A DNA stretch of 64,000 nt from Cytobacillus oceanisediminis 2691 (GCF_007678455.1 NZ_VEEP01000011.1:1-64000); one strand, 5' to 3'; counted from the first letter of the stretch, positions 32,451 through 41,335 are shown. The notes: generated by a model not told the origin, from the letters alone. Translations and numbers: made by a program.

Positions 32451-33581
32451 ATGACTGAAATTTTTGTTAAAATATACAGAAAAATTTTGATGATTTTCCT
32501 CATTTTGATCAGCACAATAAGTTTGTTCCTGGCAGCAGGACTTCTTTCTTCTTCGAATATCAGCTTTTTTAAGTTCAAAGTCAACGGTGATATAGGTGCT
32601 GAGGTTTTCCTGCGTATCATCGGTTATGAGAATCCGCTTATAGGACATGCTTTAACGGGTGCAAATACTGATTACCCGATTTTTTCCACAGGTTTCAAAT
32701 TGCTTACAAATATTGAGACGAATGATATCAGGAGCCTGATTAGGAGTGAACTGCCAGGTTTCATGGCCTTTGATTCAAATTTCATCATCGCTGAAGAGGG
32801 TGTGGATTTTACGGATATACCGATTGAATCGGCTCCGCCTATTGATGTGCTTTTGCAGGAAAGGAATATGGCAGCGAATGAGCTGAAGGAGCTTAATAGT
32901 GGGAAGGTATATTCTGGGTCTTCACCATCAGAAAAATCTGTTTTCATTTATCATACTCATAGTTGGGAATCTTACCTGCCATTGCTTGGCATGGAGGGTG
33001 CGGAGAATGAAAACGAAGCGGTGGATGGGAAGACCAACATTACCATTGTGGGTGAACTGCTCGGACAGGAATTGGAAAAGCGCGGTGTTGGAGCGAGCGT
33101 GGATAAGACCAATATTGGCCAGGAGTTGGATAAAAAGGGCTGGCTCAGTTATAAATCTTATGAGATTTCACGTTCGCTGGTCCAAAAGGCGATGGCGGGG
33201 AATCAAAAATTGGATTATTTCATAGACCTGCACCGAGATTCAGTCAGAAAGGATTCAACCACTACTGTTATAAATAATCAACCATATGCGAGGATTGTCT
33301 TTGTCATTGGTGAGGAAAATAAGAACTTCCAAAAAAACCTCAAGTTTGCGAATGAGCTTCATAAAATCCTTAATAAGCAATATCCAGGCATAAGCAAGGG
33401 GGTCCTCCCTAAAAAAGGTATTGGTGTTGATGGGATCTATAATCAGGATTTGAATGCCAATTCTCTGGTAGTGGAAGTTGGCGGTGTCGATAATAATATG
33501 AAAGAATTAAAAAATACAGTGGAAGCATTGGCCGAAGCCATCAGCCAAATTTATTGGAAGGCGGAAGAGGTTAATGGCTGA
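32451..33581 (+). CDS. SpoIIP-type peptidoglycan hydrolase
   Basis: 376 residues: an N-terminal membrane anchor (about 9-31), an extracytoplasmic linker and a SpoIIP catalytic domain (about 160-370). Motifs are VFIYHTHSWESYLP (zinc-binding His-x-His), DYFIDLHRDS and VVEVGGVDNN. SpoIIP is an amidase/endopeptidase that works with SpoIID and SpoIIM in septal thinning and engulfment. The usual gpr-spoIIP context is absent, so this may be a paralogue. AAGGGTGATTGA precedes the ATG. Confidence 0.87.
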   Translation: MTEIFVKIYRKILMIFLILISTISLFLAAGLLSSSNISFFKFKVNGDIGAEVFLRIIGYENPLIGHALTGANTDYPIFSTGFKLLTNIETNDIRSLIRSELPGFMAFDSNFIIAEEGVDFTDIPIESAPPIDVLLQERNMAANELKELNSGKVYSGSSPSEKSVFIYHTHSWESYLPLLGMEGAENENEAVDGKTNITIVGELLGQELEKRGVGASVDKTNIGQELDKKGWLSYKSYEISRSLVQKAMAGNQKLDYFIDLHRDSVRKDSTTTVINNQPYARIVFVIGEENKNFQKNLKFANELHKILNKQYPGISKGVLPKKGIGVDGIYNQDLNANSLVVEVGGVDNNMKELKNTVEALAEAISQIYWKAEEVNG

Positions 33582-33747
33582 GCATCGGGAAAAATACCTT
33601 TGGCTGCTTTTGACGGTTTGCTCTACGCTTTTGTCTTTTCATTATTTAACTTATGAGACCACTATTGCTTGTTTCCTGTCTGGACTTATTATAAGCAGTA
33701 AATGCCTTGTGGAGGATTTTATCAGGCTTGATAAAGATGAAGAATAG
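33574..33747 (+). CDS. 57-residue membrane protein downstream of SpoIIP-like gene
   Basis: A 57-codon frame that starts inside the last codons of the SpoIIP-like gene (8-base overlap, GGAAGAGG upstream), so translation is coupled. It encodes two short hydrophobic stretches (LWLLLTVCSTLLSF and TIACFLSGLIISS) and an acidic tail LDKDEE. No family is recognised; it is not an obvious YqxA homologue. It ends just before a strong bidirectional terminator, which supports it being a real operon member. Confidence 0.65.
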   Translation: MAEHREKYLWLLLTVCSTLLSFHYLTYETTIACFLSGLIISSKCLVEDFIRLDKDEE

Positions 33748-33751
33748 AAAA

Positions 33752-33788
33752 GCAAGAGACCATTGAAAACACTTCAATGGTCTCTTGC
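33752..33788. terminator. Bidirectional terminator
   Basis: GCAAGAGACCATTGA and TTCAATGGTCTCTTGC form a perfect 15-bp stem between convergent genes. U-tracts are weak, but the stem is very stable. Confidence 0.8.
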
Positions 33789-33797
33789 ATAGGCACT

Positions 33798-34748
33798 TTA
33801 TTTAAACCAGCCTTTTTTTCTGAACCAGAGAAACATGGCTATTCCAATGATGAACATGGCGAATAAAGCTCCAAAATAACCGAACTTCCAAGAAAGTTCT
33901 GGCATTTTCTCAAAGTTCATTCCGTAAATTCCGGCTATGAAGGTAAGAGGCATGAAAATGGTTGTGATCACAGTGAGTACTTTCATCACCCGGTTCGTTT
34001 CATGAGCGTTCATCGATAAATAGCTATCACGAATATCTGTTGTCAATTCACGGCTTGCTTCCACCTTTTCAGCCAATCTCAATAAATGGTCATGAATGTC
34101 CGCAAAATATTCTTTTTGCTCAAGAACACCAGAGAGACGATGAGAGTTGATCATTCTGTATGCCAGATCTCTCATAGGGGTGATGGTATGACGGAGTGAT
34201 AGGAGCTCATGCCTTGTGTCGAATAGGTCCTCGAGCAATTCTTCCATTGACCGGTCTGCTGAATTTTCGTCTATTTCGTTCAACAAATCCTCGATGCGAT
34301 AGACATGCGGAAAATAGTTATCAACTATTTTATCCAAAACATGATAAAGGACAATAGAGGGATTCCATTCTGCTGGTGTCTTGGAAAGCTCCAATCTCAT
34401 CCAGACATCTTCAACTTCACGTGTGTTGTCACTATGGAAAGTGATGATATAGTTGGGGCCCAAGAATAGGTCGACCTCTTCCTTGTGCATGGTTTCTGGA
34501 TTCAATGCCTGAAAAACAAAAAAATGATAATCATCATAGTAATCCAGTTTAGGTCTTTGCAAGGTATGGATACAATCTTCAATCGATAATGGATGGAATT
34601 TAAGAGGCTCTCTTAAAAATTCAATTTCTTCTTCTGTCGGTGCATTGAAATCAATCCAATACCATTTGTCATTTTCTGATAAAATTTTCTCTATACTTCG
34701 GCCAGTTTGAATCTGGTCAGAATGACTAACAGAAATTGTACGTATCAT
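33798..34748 (-). CDS. corA: CorA-family magnesium transporter (second copy)
   Basis: 316 residues with an N-terminal cytosolic domain (for example WYWIDFNAPTEEE and FHPLSIEDCIHTLQRPKLD, close to the canonical CorA pattern). Two C-terminal helices surround YGMNFEKMPEL, the canonical GMN selectivity loop with the acidic follow-on. It ends in a basic tail. GGGAGATTTT precedes the ATG at 34748; the longer frame to 34784 lacks a ribosome binding site. It is nearer to classical CorA than the copy at 31349. Confidence 0.92.
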   Translation of the reverse strand: MIRTISVSHSDQIQTGRSIEKILSENDKWYWIDFNAPTEEEIEFLREPLKFHPLSIEDCIHTLQRPKLDYYDDYHFFVFQALNPETMHKEEVDLFLGPNYIITFHSDNTREVEDVWMRLELSKTPAEWNPSIVLYHVLDKIVDNYFPHVYRIEDLLNEIDENSADRSMEELLEDLFDTRHELLSLRHTITPMRDLAYRMINSHRLSGVLEQKEYFADIHDHLLRLAEKVEASRELTTDIRDSYLSMNAHETNRVMKVLTVITTIFMPLTFIAGIYGMNFEKMPELSWKFGYFGALFAMFIIGIAMFLWFRKKGWFK

Positions 34749-34844
34749 AAAATCTCCCTGAATGAAAGTTTCGTCTTTAATCACTTTTCATTATTATATT
34801 AACAAAAGCGAACAGGAAGCAAAGCTAAAGGCTGAGAATCTTAA

Positions 34845-35357
34845 TTATTTTAAATCCATGAATGTTGGGTGGTGGAAATAGAGCAGAAGGATAATGATGG
34901 GAATCGAGATCAATATGCCTGCTAAAGGACGTTTATAATGAACCCAAAGCACAGTGAACATTATCCCGTTGAAGAGTGCTGAATGCATGATTTTCCATCC
35001 ATTACGATAAATAAATAAGTCCATTTTCTGAAAAAAATACTCGATGACAGTAAACAGCACAACCCATCCTGTCCAATAAAGCAGTTTCTTTATAAATACC
35101 GCAGGGATATGTTCCAGATAGATCATAATGATGATCGGGATGATGATTAAACTGAAAACCAAATCTATAACCGTGTGATTCAGCCATGGAGTCCTTGGAT
35201 TGTATGCCCACAAGGTATGGTTAAAGAAAATAAAGTTATACATTAAATTGCATATTATATAATATTGTATTGTCGGATAGAAATCCCGCCAACGTTTCCA
35301 GTCAACGACAAAATAGCCTAAAATAAGGAATATAGCTACGGTTACAACCAGATACAT
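34845..35357 (-). CDS. CBO0543-family membrane protein (paralogue)
   Basis: 170 residues, about five membrane helices. It shares DWKRWRDFYPTIQYY, LWAYNP and HYKRPLAGIL with the gene at 19471, indicating a paralogous pair. Function unknown. AAAGGA lies 9 bases before the ATG. It is divergent from the VOC gene with a short 89-bp shared promoter region. Confidence 0.7.
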   Translation of the reverse strand: MYLVVTVAIFLILGYFVVDWKRWRDFYPTIQYYIICNLMYNFIFFNHTLWAYNPRTPWLNHTVIDLVFSLIIIPIIIMIYLEHIPAVFIKKLLYWTGWVVLFTVIEYFFQKMDLFIYRNGWKIMHSALFNGIMFTVLWVHYKRPLAGILISIPIIILLLYFHHPTFMDLK

Positions 35358-35446
35358 AGCATGACGTCCTTTATCATTTTATGATATTGTTTCCAATTAA
35401 AAGGTTCCCGATACAAAAGGCGGTATTGGAAAGGGGGAGAAACCAG

Positions 35447-35830
35447 ATGTTGCATCATGTCGAAATCAATGTAACGGACCTTAATCAAACAATTGCGTTT
35501 TGGGACTGGTTTTTAAGCGAATTAGGATACGAAGTCCATCAAAAATGGGATCGGGGAATCAGCTGGAAATACCAGTCGACTTATCTGGTCTTTGTACAGA
35601 CAGAGGATCAATTTATTAAATCAGGTTATCATCGTTCCAGAGTAGGCCTGAACCATCTTGCTTTCCATGCAAGTTCAAGGGAACAAGTAAATTGGATGAC
35701 AGAGAAGCTCAAGGAAAAAAACATCCCAATCCTATATCAAGACAGGCACCCTTTTGCTGGTGGGAATGGACATTATGCAGTCTTTTTCGAAGATCCAGAT
35801 CGGATAAAAGTAGAATTAGTCGCACCATGA
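35447..35830 (+). CDS. VOC/glyoxalase-fold metal-dependent protein
   Basis: 127 residues, two beta-alpha-beta-beta-beta modules. Likely metal ligands are His in LHHVEINV, His in LNHLAFHA and Glu in IKVELVAP, the usual VOC triad. YAVFFEDPDRIKVE is the standard C-terminal motif. The substrate is unknown (lyase, dioxygenase or resistance protein). ATG 35447 follows AAGGGGGAGA. Confidence 0.82.
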   Translation: MLHHVEINVTDLNQTIAFWDWFLSELGYEVHQKWDRGISWKYQSTYLVFVQTEDQFIKSGYHRSRVGLNHLAFHASSREQVNWMTEKLKEKNIPILYQDRHPFAGGNGHYAVFFEDPDRIKVELVAP

Positions 35831-35859
35831 AAATACAAAGAATAATTTTTCCAAGTGTA

Positions 35860-35901
35860 ATTTCCCTATTTAAGGGAAATAGTATTTTACTTTTGTAAAA
35901 T
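35860..35901. promoter_or_regulatory. Two adjacent perfect dyads before the ZIP gene
   Basis: ATTTCCCT-attta-AGGGAAAT (35860-35880) and ATTTTAC-tttt-GTAAAAT (35884-35901) stand back to back, the second touching the AGGAGG at 35902. Either could be an operator or an mRNA hairpin; the second would occlude the ribosome binding site region. Confidence 0.5.
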
Positions 35902-35921
35902 AGGAGGCATTGGAAAAAATT

Positions 35922-36650
35922 ATGGCTGAAGCTTTTTTGGGCATGGTCATCTCCGCGATGGCAACGGGTTTGGGAGCAATACCAGTTTTATTCTTAAATA
36001 ATGTCTCTTCCAGAGTGAAGTCACTTCTTCTTGGTTATGCATCAGGCATTATGATGGCAGCGACAACATTCAGCTTGATACCCGAGTCTTTAAAAGCATC
36101 GAATATCTGGGTGTTAAGCGTTGGTATGCTGCTAGGGACATTTGTTCTGAATTTCATCAACTCAAAATCGGAAGATCTTGATACTAGTGACATTAAATTT
36201 TTATCAGGTGTTGATCGTAAAACATTATTGATTGTTACGGCGATCACACTTCATAACTTGCCCGAAGGTTTATCAGTCGGTGTCAGTTACGGATCCGGTG
36301 AGGATAATCTTGGTGCTATCATAGCCTTTGCTATTGGCCTGCAGAATGCACCTGAGGGATTCCTCGTAGGGATCTATTTAATACATCAGAATATGTCGAA
36401 ACTGAAATCGCTTTTAATTGCTACCTTTACAGGGGCTGTAGAAATTGTAACAGCGGTAATCGGGTATTTTCTTGCAGCAGATGTTGATGGGCTGGTACCA
36501 TACGGTTTAAGTTTTGCAGCTGGGGCGATGCTTTTTGTTATATATAAGGAACTGATACCAGAAAGCCAGGAGAAGCATATAAAGTTTCCAACATATTCTT
36601 TTATCCTCGGATTGATTTCAATGCTGTATCTAACGATTAAATTTGGATGA
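35922..36650 (+). CDS. ZIP-family metal transporter
   Basis: 242 residues from ATG 35922, eight predicted helices. The family metal-binding helices are clear: HNLPEGLSVG and LQNAPEGFLVG (HNxPEG and QNxPEG). ZIP proteins import zinc or other divalent cations. The start is uncertain: AGGAGG at 35902 is 14 bases from this ATG but only 2 from the in-frame TTG 35910, and an ATT at 35919 is also possible. Confidence 0.87.
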   Translation: MAEAFLGMVISAMATGLGAIPVLFLNNVSSRVKSLLLGYASGIMMAATTFSLIPESLKASNIWVLSVGMLLGTFVLNFINSKSEDLDTSDIKFLSGVDRKTLLIVTAITLHNLPEGLSVGVSYGSGEDNLGAIIAFAIGLQNAPEGFLVGIYLIHQNMSKLKSLLIATFTGAVEIVTAVIGYFLAADVDGLVPYGLSFAAGAMLFVIYKELIPESQEKHIKFPTYSFILGLISMLYLTIKFG

Positions 36651-36771
36651 GTCAGGTTTGGAATATTCATCAGGATTAATAAAGGAATCCAAACAATTAA
36701 TTAAGTGAATTGAAGATGCAATTGAGAGTCTGTTATGCTAACAGTATCCATTGTAAGGAGGGATTTTTGAT

Positions 36772-37005
36772 ATGGGAGAATGCAAAATTGACCATAGCAA
36801 GGAAGATGTCCAAAAAAAGTACGAGTCACAGAAGGAGTTCCTGCCGCAGGAAATCCAAGCCTCATTCAGCAAATTTCTGGAAGAAGAACATACCCAGGAT
36901 ATCCTGAACGAAGTGTTCCATCTCCTTAAAAAGTATGACCTTGCGGACGAAAAGGAAAAAGAAGAGCGTAACAACAGATTGAAATTGGTCTTGAATAACG
37001 TTTAA
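36772..37005 (+). CDS. 77-residue hypothetical soluble protein
   Basis: AAGGAGGGATTTTTGAT precedes the ATG. The product is highly charged and predicted helical throughout (SKFLEEEHTQDILNEVFHLL, then a Lys/Glu-rich tail). No family is recognised. It has its own terminator at 37011, so it is probably a monocistronic small protein. Confidence 0.68.
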   Translation: MGECKIDHSKEDVQKKYESQKEFLPQEIQASFSKFLEEEHTQDILNEVFHLLKKYDLADEKEKEERNNRLKLVLNNV

Positions 37006-37010
37006 TCGCA

Positions 37011-37034
37011 AAGGAGCCTAATGCTCCTTTTTTT
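37011..37034 (+). terminator. Terminator
   Basis: AAGGAGC-ctaat-GCTCCTT followed by a seven-T run, just after the 77-residue ORF. Confidence 0.88.
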
Positions 37035-37179
37035 CATGCCTCAAGAAAGAAATTCTCAGAATAATCTTTGTTTAAATAATGGATAAAATTCTTATTGCCA
37101 GTAAAAAACAGAAGGAGTAAAATTAGGTAGATATTTCGATTTACAAAATAATTTGAATCATTTGAAAGAGGAAGAAGAT

Positions 37180-38433
37180 ATGCAAAGTCCTTCTGAACAG
37201 GCACTCCGGAATGAAAAAAATAGTATCTTAAATGGTGTTGCTTCAACAATTGTAACCAGCATGAGCAATAATTATTTTGCTCTTTTCGCGATCGGTGTCC
37301 TTGGTGCAACGAATTACCAAGTAGGTTTAATTAGTTCGCTTCCGCAAATCGTAGGGATGTTCGCCATGATTCTCGGGACCGCAATCATGAGCCGGCTTCA
37401 GGAAAAGAAGAGGTTCACTGGCCTTTCAATCTTATTTACTCGCTTCTTTTTGCTTGCGATGTTCCTTGTCATTTACCTGCCTCAGGAGTACAGGGCATGG
37501 ACGTTTGTTATTTTAATCGGCCTTATGAATCTTCCTGGTTCATTTGCGATGCTCAGTTGGCAGTCATTTATTGGCGATCTTATTTCTGATAGCAGGAGGA
37601 GCGGTTTTTTCAGTGAGAGGAACAGGATTCTGACCATTGCTGGCATGTTCACCACATTGATGATTGGTATTGGGCTTCAGTGGTTTGACAAAGCGAATCC
37701 TATGCCATATCAGATACTGTTTGTTCTGGCATTCTTCTTCGGTGTCGTGGAAGTGTTTTATTTGAATAAACATATAGAACCGAAAAAAGAAGTGAAAAAA
37801 GAATTGAAACGGGTGAATTTCGGCTGGGACGCTTATAAACATAAACCATTCATCTATTTTCTGATCTGCGGATTATTCTTCAACTTTGCCTGGCAGCTGG
37901 CTTGGCCGCTGTTCAATATTTATAATATTAAAATTGCGCATATGTCTGGGTTTTGGATCAGCATTATCACAGTGGCGAACCAGGTAGGACAAATCATCAG
38001 CTTCAAATGGTGGGGTAGGATGGCTGATAAGCACAGCAATGCCAAAATGCTTGCATTTACAGCGGCAGGCATGGCGACCGCACCTTTTTTAACGATCCTT
38101 TCGACGAATATGTACTATTTGACATTTGTGAATTTCACTTCAGGCTTGTTTGTTTCCGGAACTGTGCTTTTGCTATTCAATCAACTTCTTGAAGTTACAT
38201 TGGAGGAAAATCGCAGCAGCTTCATTGCGCAATATAATATCATTTTAGCTATTATCGGTTTTGTCGCTCCGCAAGTTGGGGTATTTTTGCTGCAGTTTAG
38301 TTCAATCAATACTGCTATGAATCTTGCTGCCGGTATGCGTCTAGTCAGCGGTGCTGTTTTTTTAGTCTTCTACTATTATATGAGGAAGCAGCAATACTTC
38401 AGGGGCACTCTCGTGTCTGTTCAGAAATCTTAG
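37180..38433 (+). CDS. MFS transporter
   Basis: 417 residues with 12 predicted helices. The cytosolic loop between helices 2 and 3 (MSRLQEKKRFTGLS) is a weak form of the MFS motif A. SDSRRSGFFSERNRI follows helix 4. A basic central loop (EPKKEVKKELKR) separates the halves. The substrate is unknown. ATG 37180 sits behind AGAGGAAGAAG; a TTG at 37153 is less likely. Confidence 0.75.
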   Translation: MQSPSEQALRNEKNSILNGVASTIVTSMSNNYFALFAIGVLGATNYQVGLISSLPQIVGMFAMILGTAIMSRLQEKKRFTGLSILFTRFFLLAMFLVIYLPQEYRAWTFVILIGLMNLPGSFAMLSWQSFIGDLISDSRRSGFFSERNRILTIAGMFTTLMIGIGLQWFDKANPMPYQILFVLAFFFGVVEVFYLNKHIEPKKEVKKELKRVNFGWDAYKHKPFIYFLICGLFFNFAWQLAWPLFNIYNIKIAHMSGFWISIITVANQVGQIISFKWWGRMADKHSNAKMLAFTAAGMATAPFLTILSTNMYYLTFVNFTSGLFVSGTVLLLFNQLLEVTLEENRSSFIAQYNIILAIIGFVAPQVGVFLLQFSSINTAMNLAAGMRLVSGAVFLVFYYYMRKQQYFRGTLVSVQKS

Positions 38434-38434
38434 A

Positions 38435-38460
38435 AGGGAGCCGGTCAAAGGCTCCTTTTT
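38435..38460 (+). terminator. Terminator of the MFS gene
   Basis: AAGGGAGCC-ggtcaaa-GGCTCCTTT followed by TT. Confidence 0.85.
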
Positions 38461-38485
38461 CTAATGGTTTCAGTTAAAGGAATTT

Positions 38486-39100
38486 ATGTCTTTTTACCGA
38501 ATAAACTTTAATAATAATTTAAGACAGGTTGTGTCTATTTTGGCTATAATTACTTTTTTTGTATGTTCATACTTGCTGGGAAGCTTGATGGCAGGATTTG
38601 TTGTAGTAAAGCTGCTGGGAAAAAAGGATATAAGGACTGAAGGCAGCCGAAATGTAGGGGCACGCAATGCCGGCCGGGTAAATGGGAAGTTGTCATTCAT
38701 CTTAACATTTATTGGAGATGCCCTAAAAGGGGCGCTTGTCATTATCGCAGGCCATTACTTTGGATTTTCATCAGATTTAGTACTCGGAGGGTTAGGATTT
38801 GCAATCTTAGGCCATGTAAAACCCATTACTTTGAAATTTAAAGGCGGGATGGGAATCTCCACTTTCATCGGCGGGATGATCGCTTTTGAACCGTTTACTG
38901 CACTGGTCATCATCGGCGGCTTCCTATTACTCTATCCGTTTTTAAAAAGTTTTACGTTTGCCGGTCTTGGTTCTTTTCTATTGATCCCAATCAGCTTTTA
39001 TTTTCTTGGAACAGACACTGCAGTTATCATGATTAGCGGATTTCTCGTAATGGCAATCATTTATATTCACCGCGAAGATATCCTTGAGAGACTAAGGTAA
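38486..39100 (+). CDS. PlsY-like acyl-phosphate:glycerol-3-phosphate acyltransferase
   Basis: 204 residues, five to six membrane helices. The three PlsY loops are present: EGSRNVGARNAGR, GDALKGALVI and GHVKPITLKFKGGMG. PlsY makes lysophosphatidate from acyl-phosphate for phospholipid synthesis. The first loop reads RNVGARN where the usual form is GNIGATN, and the usual parE neighbour is missing. It may therefore be a second, divergent copy. AAAGG lies before the ATG. Confidence 0.8.
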   Translation: MSFYRINFNNNLRQVVSILAIITFFVCSYLLGSLMAGFVVVKLLGKKDIRTEGSRNVGARNAGRVNGKLSFILTFIGDALKGALVIIAGHYFGFSSDLVLGGLGFAILGHVKPITLKFKGGMGISTFIGGMIAFEPFTALVIIGGFLLLYPFLKSFTFAGLGSFLLIPISFYFLGTDTAVIMISGFLVMAIIYIHREDILERLR

Positions 39101-39221
39101 GGAATGAAAATCTTCCTTCGGCGATGATCCTTTTTTCCATCAATACTGTCAATGTTTAACTCTTACACATGTTGAGGTAAAGAATTGAATAGGATAATAT
39201 ATCTGTTCGAAAGGAGCCTGA

Positions 39222-39410
39222 ATGATGTGGACGTGGATATGGTATTTGATTCTGCCAATTGTATTATTGCTGTTAATAGAAGAGATCAGTCAGTTCATTT
39301 GGCGGCATTATTTAAAAAATCCGGAAGAAGATCATGAATCAATGTTTATTAGAATCCGAAATAGTATGAAAGGCACACTGAAAAAGTATCGAAAGGATCC
39401 TTCACATTAA
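39222..39410 (+). CDS. 62-residue single-pass membrane protein
   Basis: AAAGGAGCCTGA precedes ATG 39222. One N-terminal membrane helix (about 5-22, WYLILPIVLLLLIEE) is followed by a basic cytosolic tail with RIRNSMKGTLKKYRK. No family is recognised. The terminator overlaps its last codons. Confidence 0.65.
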   Translation: MMWTWIWYLILPIVLLLLIEEISQFIWRHYLKNPEEDHESMFIRIRNSMKGTLKKYRKDPSH

Positions 39411-39430
39411 GGTGGCGGATTCTTTTTTTA
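39394..39430 (+). terminator. Terminator overlapping the 3' end of the small membrane protein
   Basis: AAGGATCC (39394-39401) pairs with GGATTCTT (39418-39425) with one G-U, followed by T-run. Confidence 0.65.
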
Positions 39431-39526
39431 ATATAATAAATTACTTGTCTTTGTTGAATTATTAAGTGTATTAAATTATGATATGGATATTCAGAAAATT
39501 TTGACATGTAGAGAAAGGATGATAAT

Positions 39527-40525
39527 ATGAGTAAAGTGGTTCCTGAAAGCTGGTGGGATCAACTGACAGTACCAGCTATAGCAGCACCGATGTTCCTTGT
39601 TTCCGGGCCTGACCTTGTGAGCGCATGTTGCAAAAACGGAGTGATTGGATCGTTTCCAGCCCCTAATGCCAGGCCAATCGAGGTACTTGATGAGTGGATG
39701 GGCAAGCTGAATGAAGATTTAGCAGATGTGAGAACTCATGAACCCGAACGGAAAATCGCACCATGGGCAATGAATATGGTCGTGCATAGTACATACAGCC
39801 GTCTTGACGAAGAGCTTGCATTATTAAAAAAGCATAAGCCGCAGCTCGTCATCACCTCTCTGGGAAGCCCAAGGAAAGTAGTGGAAATTGTCCACGAATA
39901 TGGCGGATTAGTGTTTTCTGATGTGAGTGATGTGAAGTTTGCCAGGAAAGCGGCAGAGACCGGAGTAGATGGCCTCATTCTTGTTGCCAATGGGGCTGGA
40001 GGGCATGCTGGAGAATTGAACAGCTTTGCTTTTGTGGATTCTGTCAGGACCTTCTGGGATGGAATCATTGTGCTGGCTGGATCTATTACTACAGGAAAAT
40101 CGATCCTTGCTGCCCAGGCCGCAGGAGCGGATCTTGCCTATATGGGAACAAGATTCATTGTAGCAGAGGAAAGTATGGCAAATGACGAATACAAGAAGAT
40201 GGTAGTTGACGCAACACAAGAAGACCTTATCCTTACAGATGCTTTTTCAGGTGTAAAGGCCAACATGCTAATGCCAAGCATTGTGAAAGCTGGATTAAAT
40301 CCAGAAACACTTAAGAAAAAGGAAAGTGTCAATTTTGATTCCATGCAGAGGGAGACCAATGCCAAGGCGTGGAAAGACATTTGGTCAGCGGGGCAGGGAG
40401 TTGGGGCCATCAATGAAATTCAGCCTGCATCTGAGATTATCAAACAATTAGAAGCTGAATATAAAGAGGCTTTATCTAGTCTTAATGGAAAAGCGGTCAA
40501 ATTGGCAGCCAATGCTGTAAAATAA
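39527..40525 (+). CDS. Nitronate monooxygenase (FMN)
   Basis: A 332-residue TIM-barrel flavoenzyme. Markers are APMFLVSGPDLVSACC near the start, NGAGGHAGELNSFAFV (with the catalytic-region His) and AGADLAYMGTRFIVAEES (FMN phosphate site). It oxidises toxic alkyl nitronates, and related enzymes are NAD(P)H:quinone reductases. GAAAGGATGAT precedes the ATG. It is monocistronic without an evident terminator. Confidence 0.88.
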   Translation: MSKVVPESWWDQLTVPAIAAPMFLVSGPDLVSACCKNGVIGSFPAPNARPIEVLDEWMGKLNEDLADVRTHEPERKIAPWAMNMVVHSTYSRLDEELALLKKHKPQLVITSLGSPRKVVEIVHEYGGLVFSDVSDVKFARKAAETGVDGLILVANGAGGHAGELNSFAFVDSVRTFWDGIIVLAGSITTGKSILAAQAAGADLAYMGTRFIVAEESMANDEYKKMVVDATQEDLILTDAFSGVKANMLMPSIVKAGLNPETLKKKESVNFDSMQRETNAKAWKDIWSAGQGVGAINEIQPASEIIKQLEAEYKEALSSLNGKAVKLAANAVK

Positions 40526-40613
40526 ACACCAATTTATTTTATATAGTAAATGTTCATGAATATGGCGGATGCTTGATGTGGAAAATGGATCAGCCATTAA
40601 AATGAAAAACACG

Positions 40614-40647
40614 TTTAATCGATTAAAGGAAGGAAGTATGATATAAT
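40614..40647 (+). promoter_or_regulatory. Palindrome over the -35 region of the MEDS gene
   Basis: TTTAATCGATTAAA (40614-40627) is a perfect 14-bp palindrome. It covers the -35 position of a promoter with TATAAT at 40642-40647. The symmetric site suggests a dimeric regulator. Confidence 0.5.
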
Positions 40648-40715
40648 AAAGGTTATAGTTTGAATATGTGAATTCATTGTTTGTTTCCCTTGAATTCAGG
40701 AGGAGACTGATAACA

Positions 40716-41285
40716 ATGCACAATAAAATCCTAAACCTGATTTCATCAGCGGAAGAAACCGGTGCCCATATCTTTTATTCATTCAGGGATGATCATAAAT
40801 ATATTAGTAATCTTTTTGTCTATTTAAATGCTGCGATTGCACTTGGCAACCATGTCATGATTATTGAAAATGACCGGTTTATGCCTGAAATCCAGAAAAG
40901 GATCAAATCTGAATTTGATGAGACGCAGAGAGATATGATCCATACCCTTAATAATTACGATTTCTACTGCTATCGAGGCAACTTCCATAAAGAAACGATT
41001 TTAAGTTATCTGGAAAATATGATTGAACCATTCCTGGAAAAAAATATTCCCATCCAGACTTGGGCCCATGTAGAATGGAGAGATCAGGATGAAATCTTCC
41101 AGAATCTTGGCGAATATGAAAGAGAAGCTGATATCATGCTTAAGGATACAAAGCTGATTACAATCTGCGCCTATGATTTCGAGAGGGTACCAGACTCACT
41201 TGAAAAGATACTTATGGATTGCCATGATTATCATATGACCGATGACAACATAGACCTTATAGAACGTAAAAGCAGTATAAACTAA
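40716..41285 (+). CDS. MEDS-domain sensor-like protein
   Basis: 189 residues from ATG 40716 (AGGAGGAG 10 bases upstream). The run HIFYSFRDDHKYISNLFVYL then GNHVMIIENDRFMPEI matches the MEDS (DcmR-type sensory) domain, a RecA-like fold found in regulators of one-carbon metabolism and in some two-component and stress proteins. The P-loop is not preserved. There is no DNA-binding domain, so it likely acts through a partner. Family assignment moderate. Confidence 0.65.
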   Translation: MHNKILNLISSAEETGAHIFYSFRDDHKYISNLFVYLNAAIALGNHVMIIENDRFMPEIQKRIKSEFDETQRDMIHTLNNYDFYCYRGNFHKETILSYLENMIEPFLEKNIPIQTWAHVEWRDQDEIFQNLGEYEREADIMLKDTKLITICAYDFERVPDSLEKILMDCHDYHMTDDNIDLIERKSSIN

Positions 41286-41290
41286 TACAT

Positions 41291-41316
41291 CACCTGCCTA
41301 ATATAGGCAGGTTTTT
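41291..41316. terminator. Terminator between convergent genes
   Basis: CACCTGCCTA-ata-TAGGCAGGT-type hairpin (CCTGCCTA/TAGGCAGG core) followed by TTTTT. Confidence 0.85.
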
Positions 41317-41335
41317 CTTTTATTGATAGCGTCCC

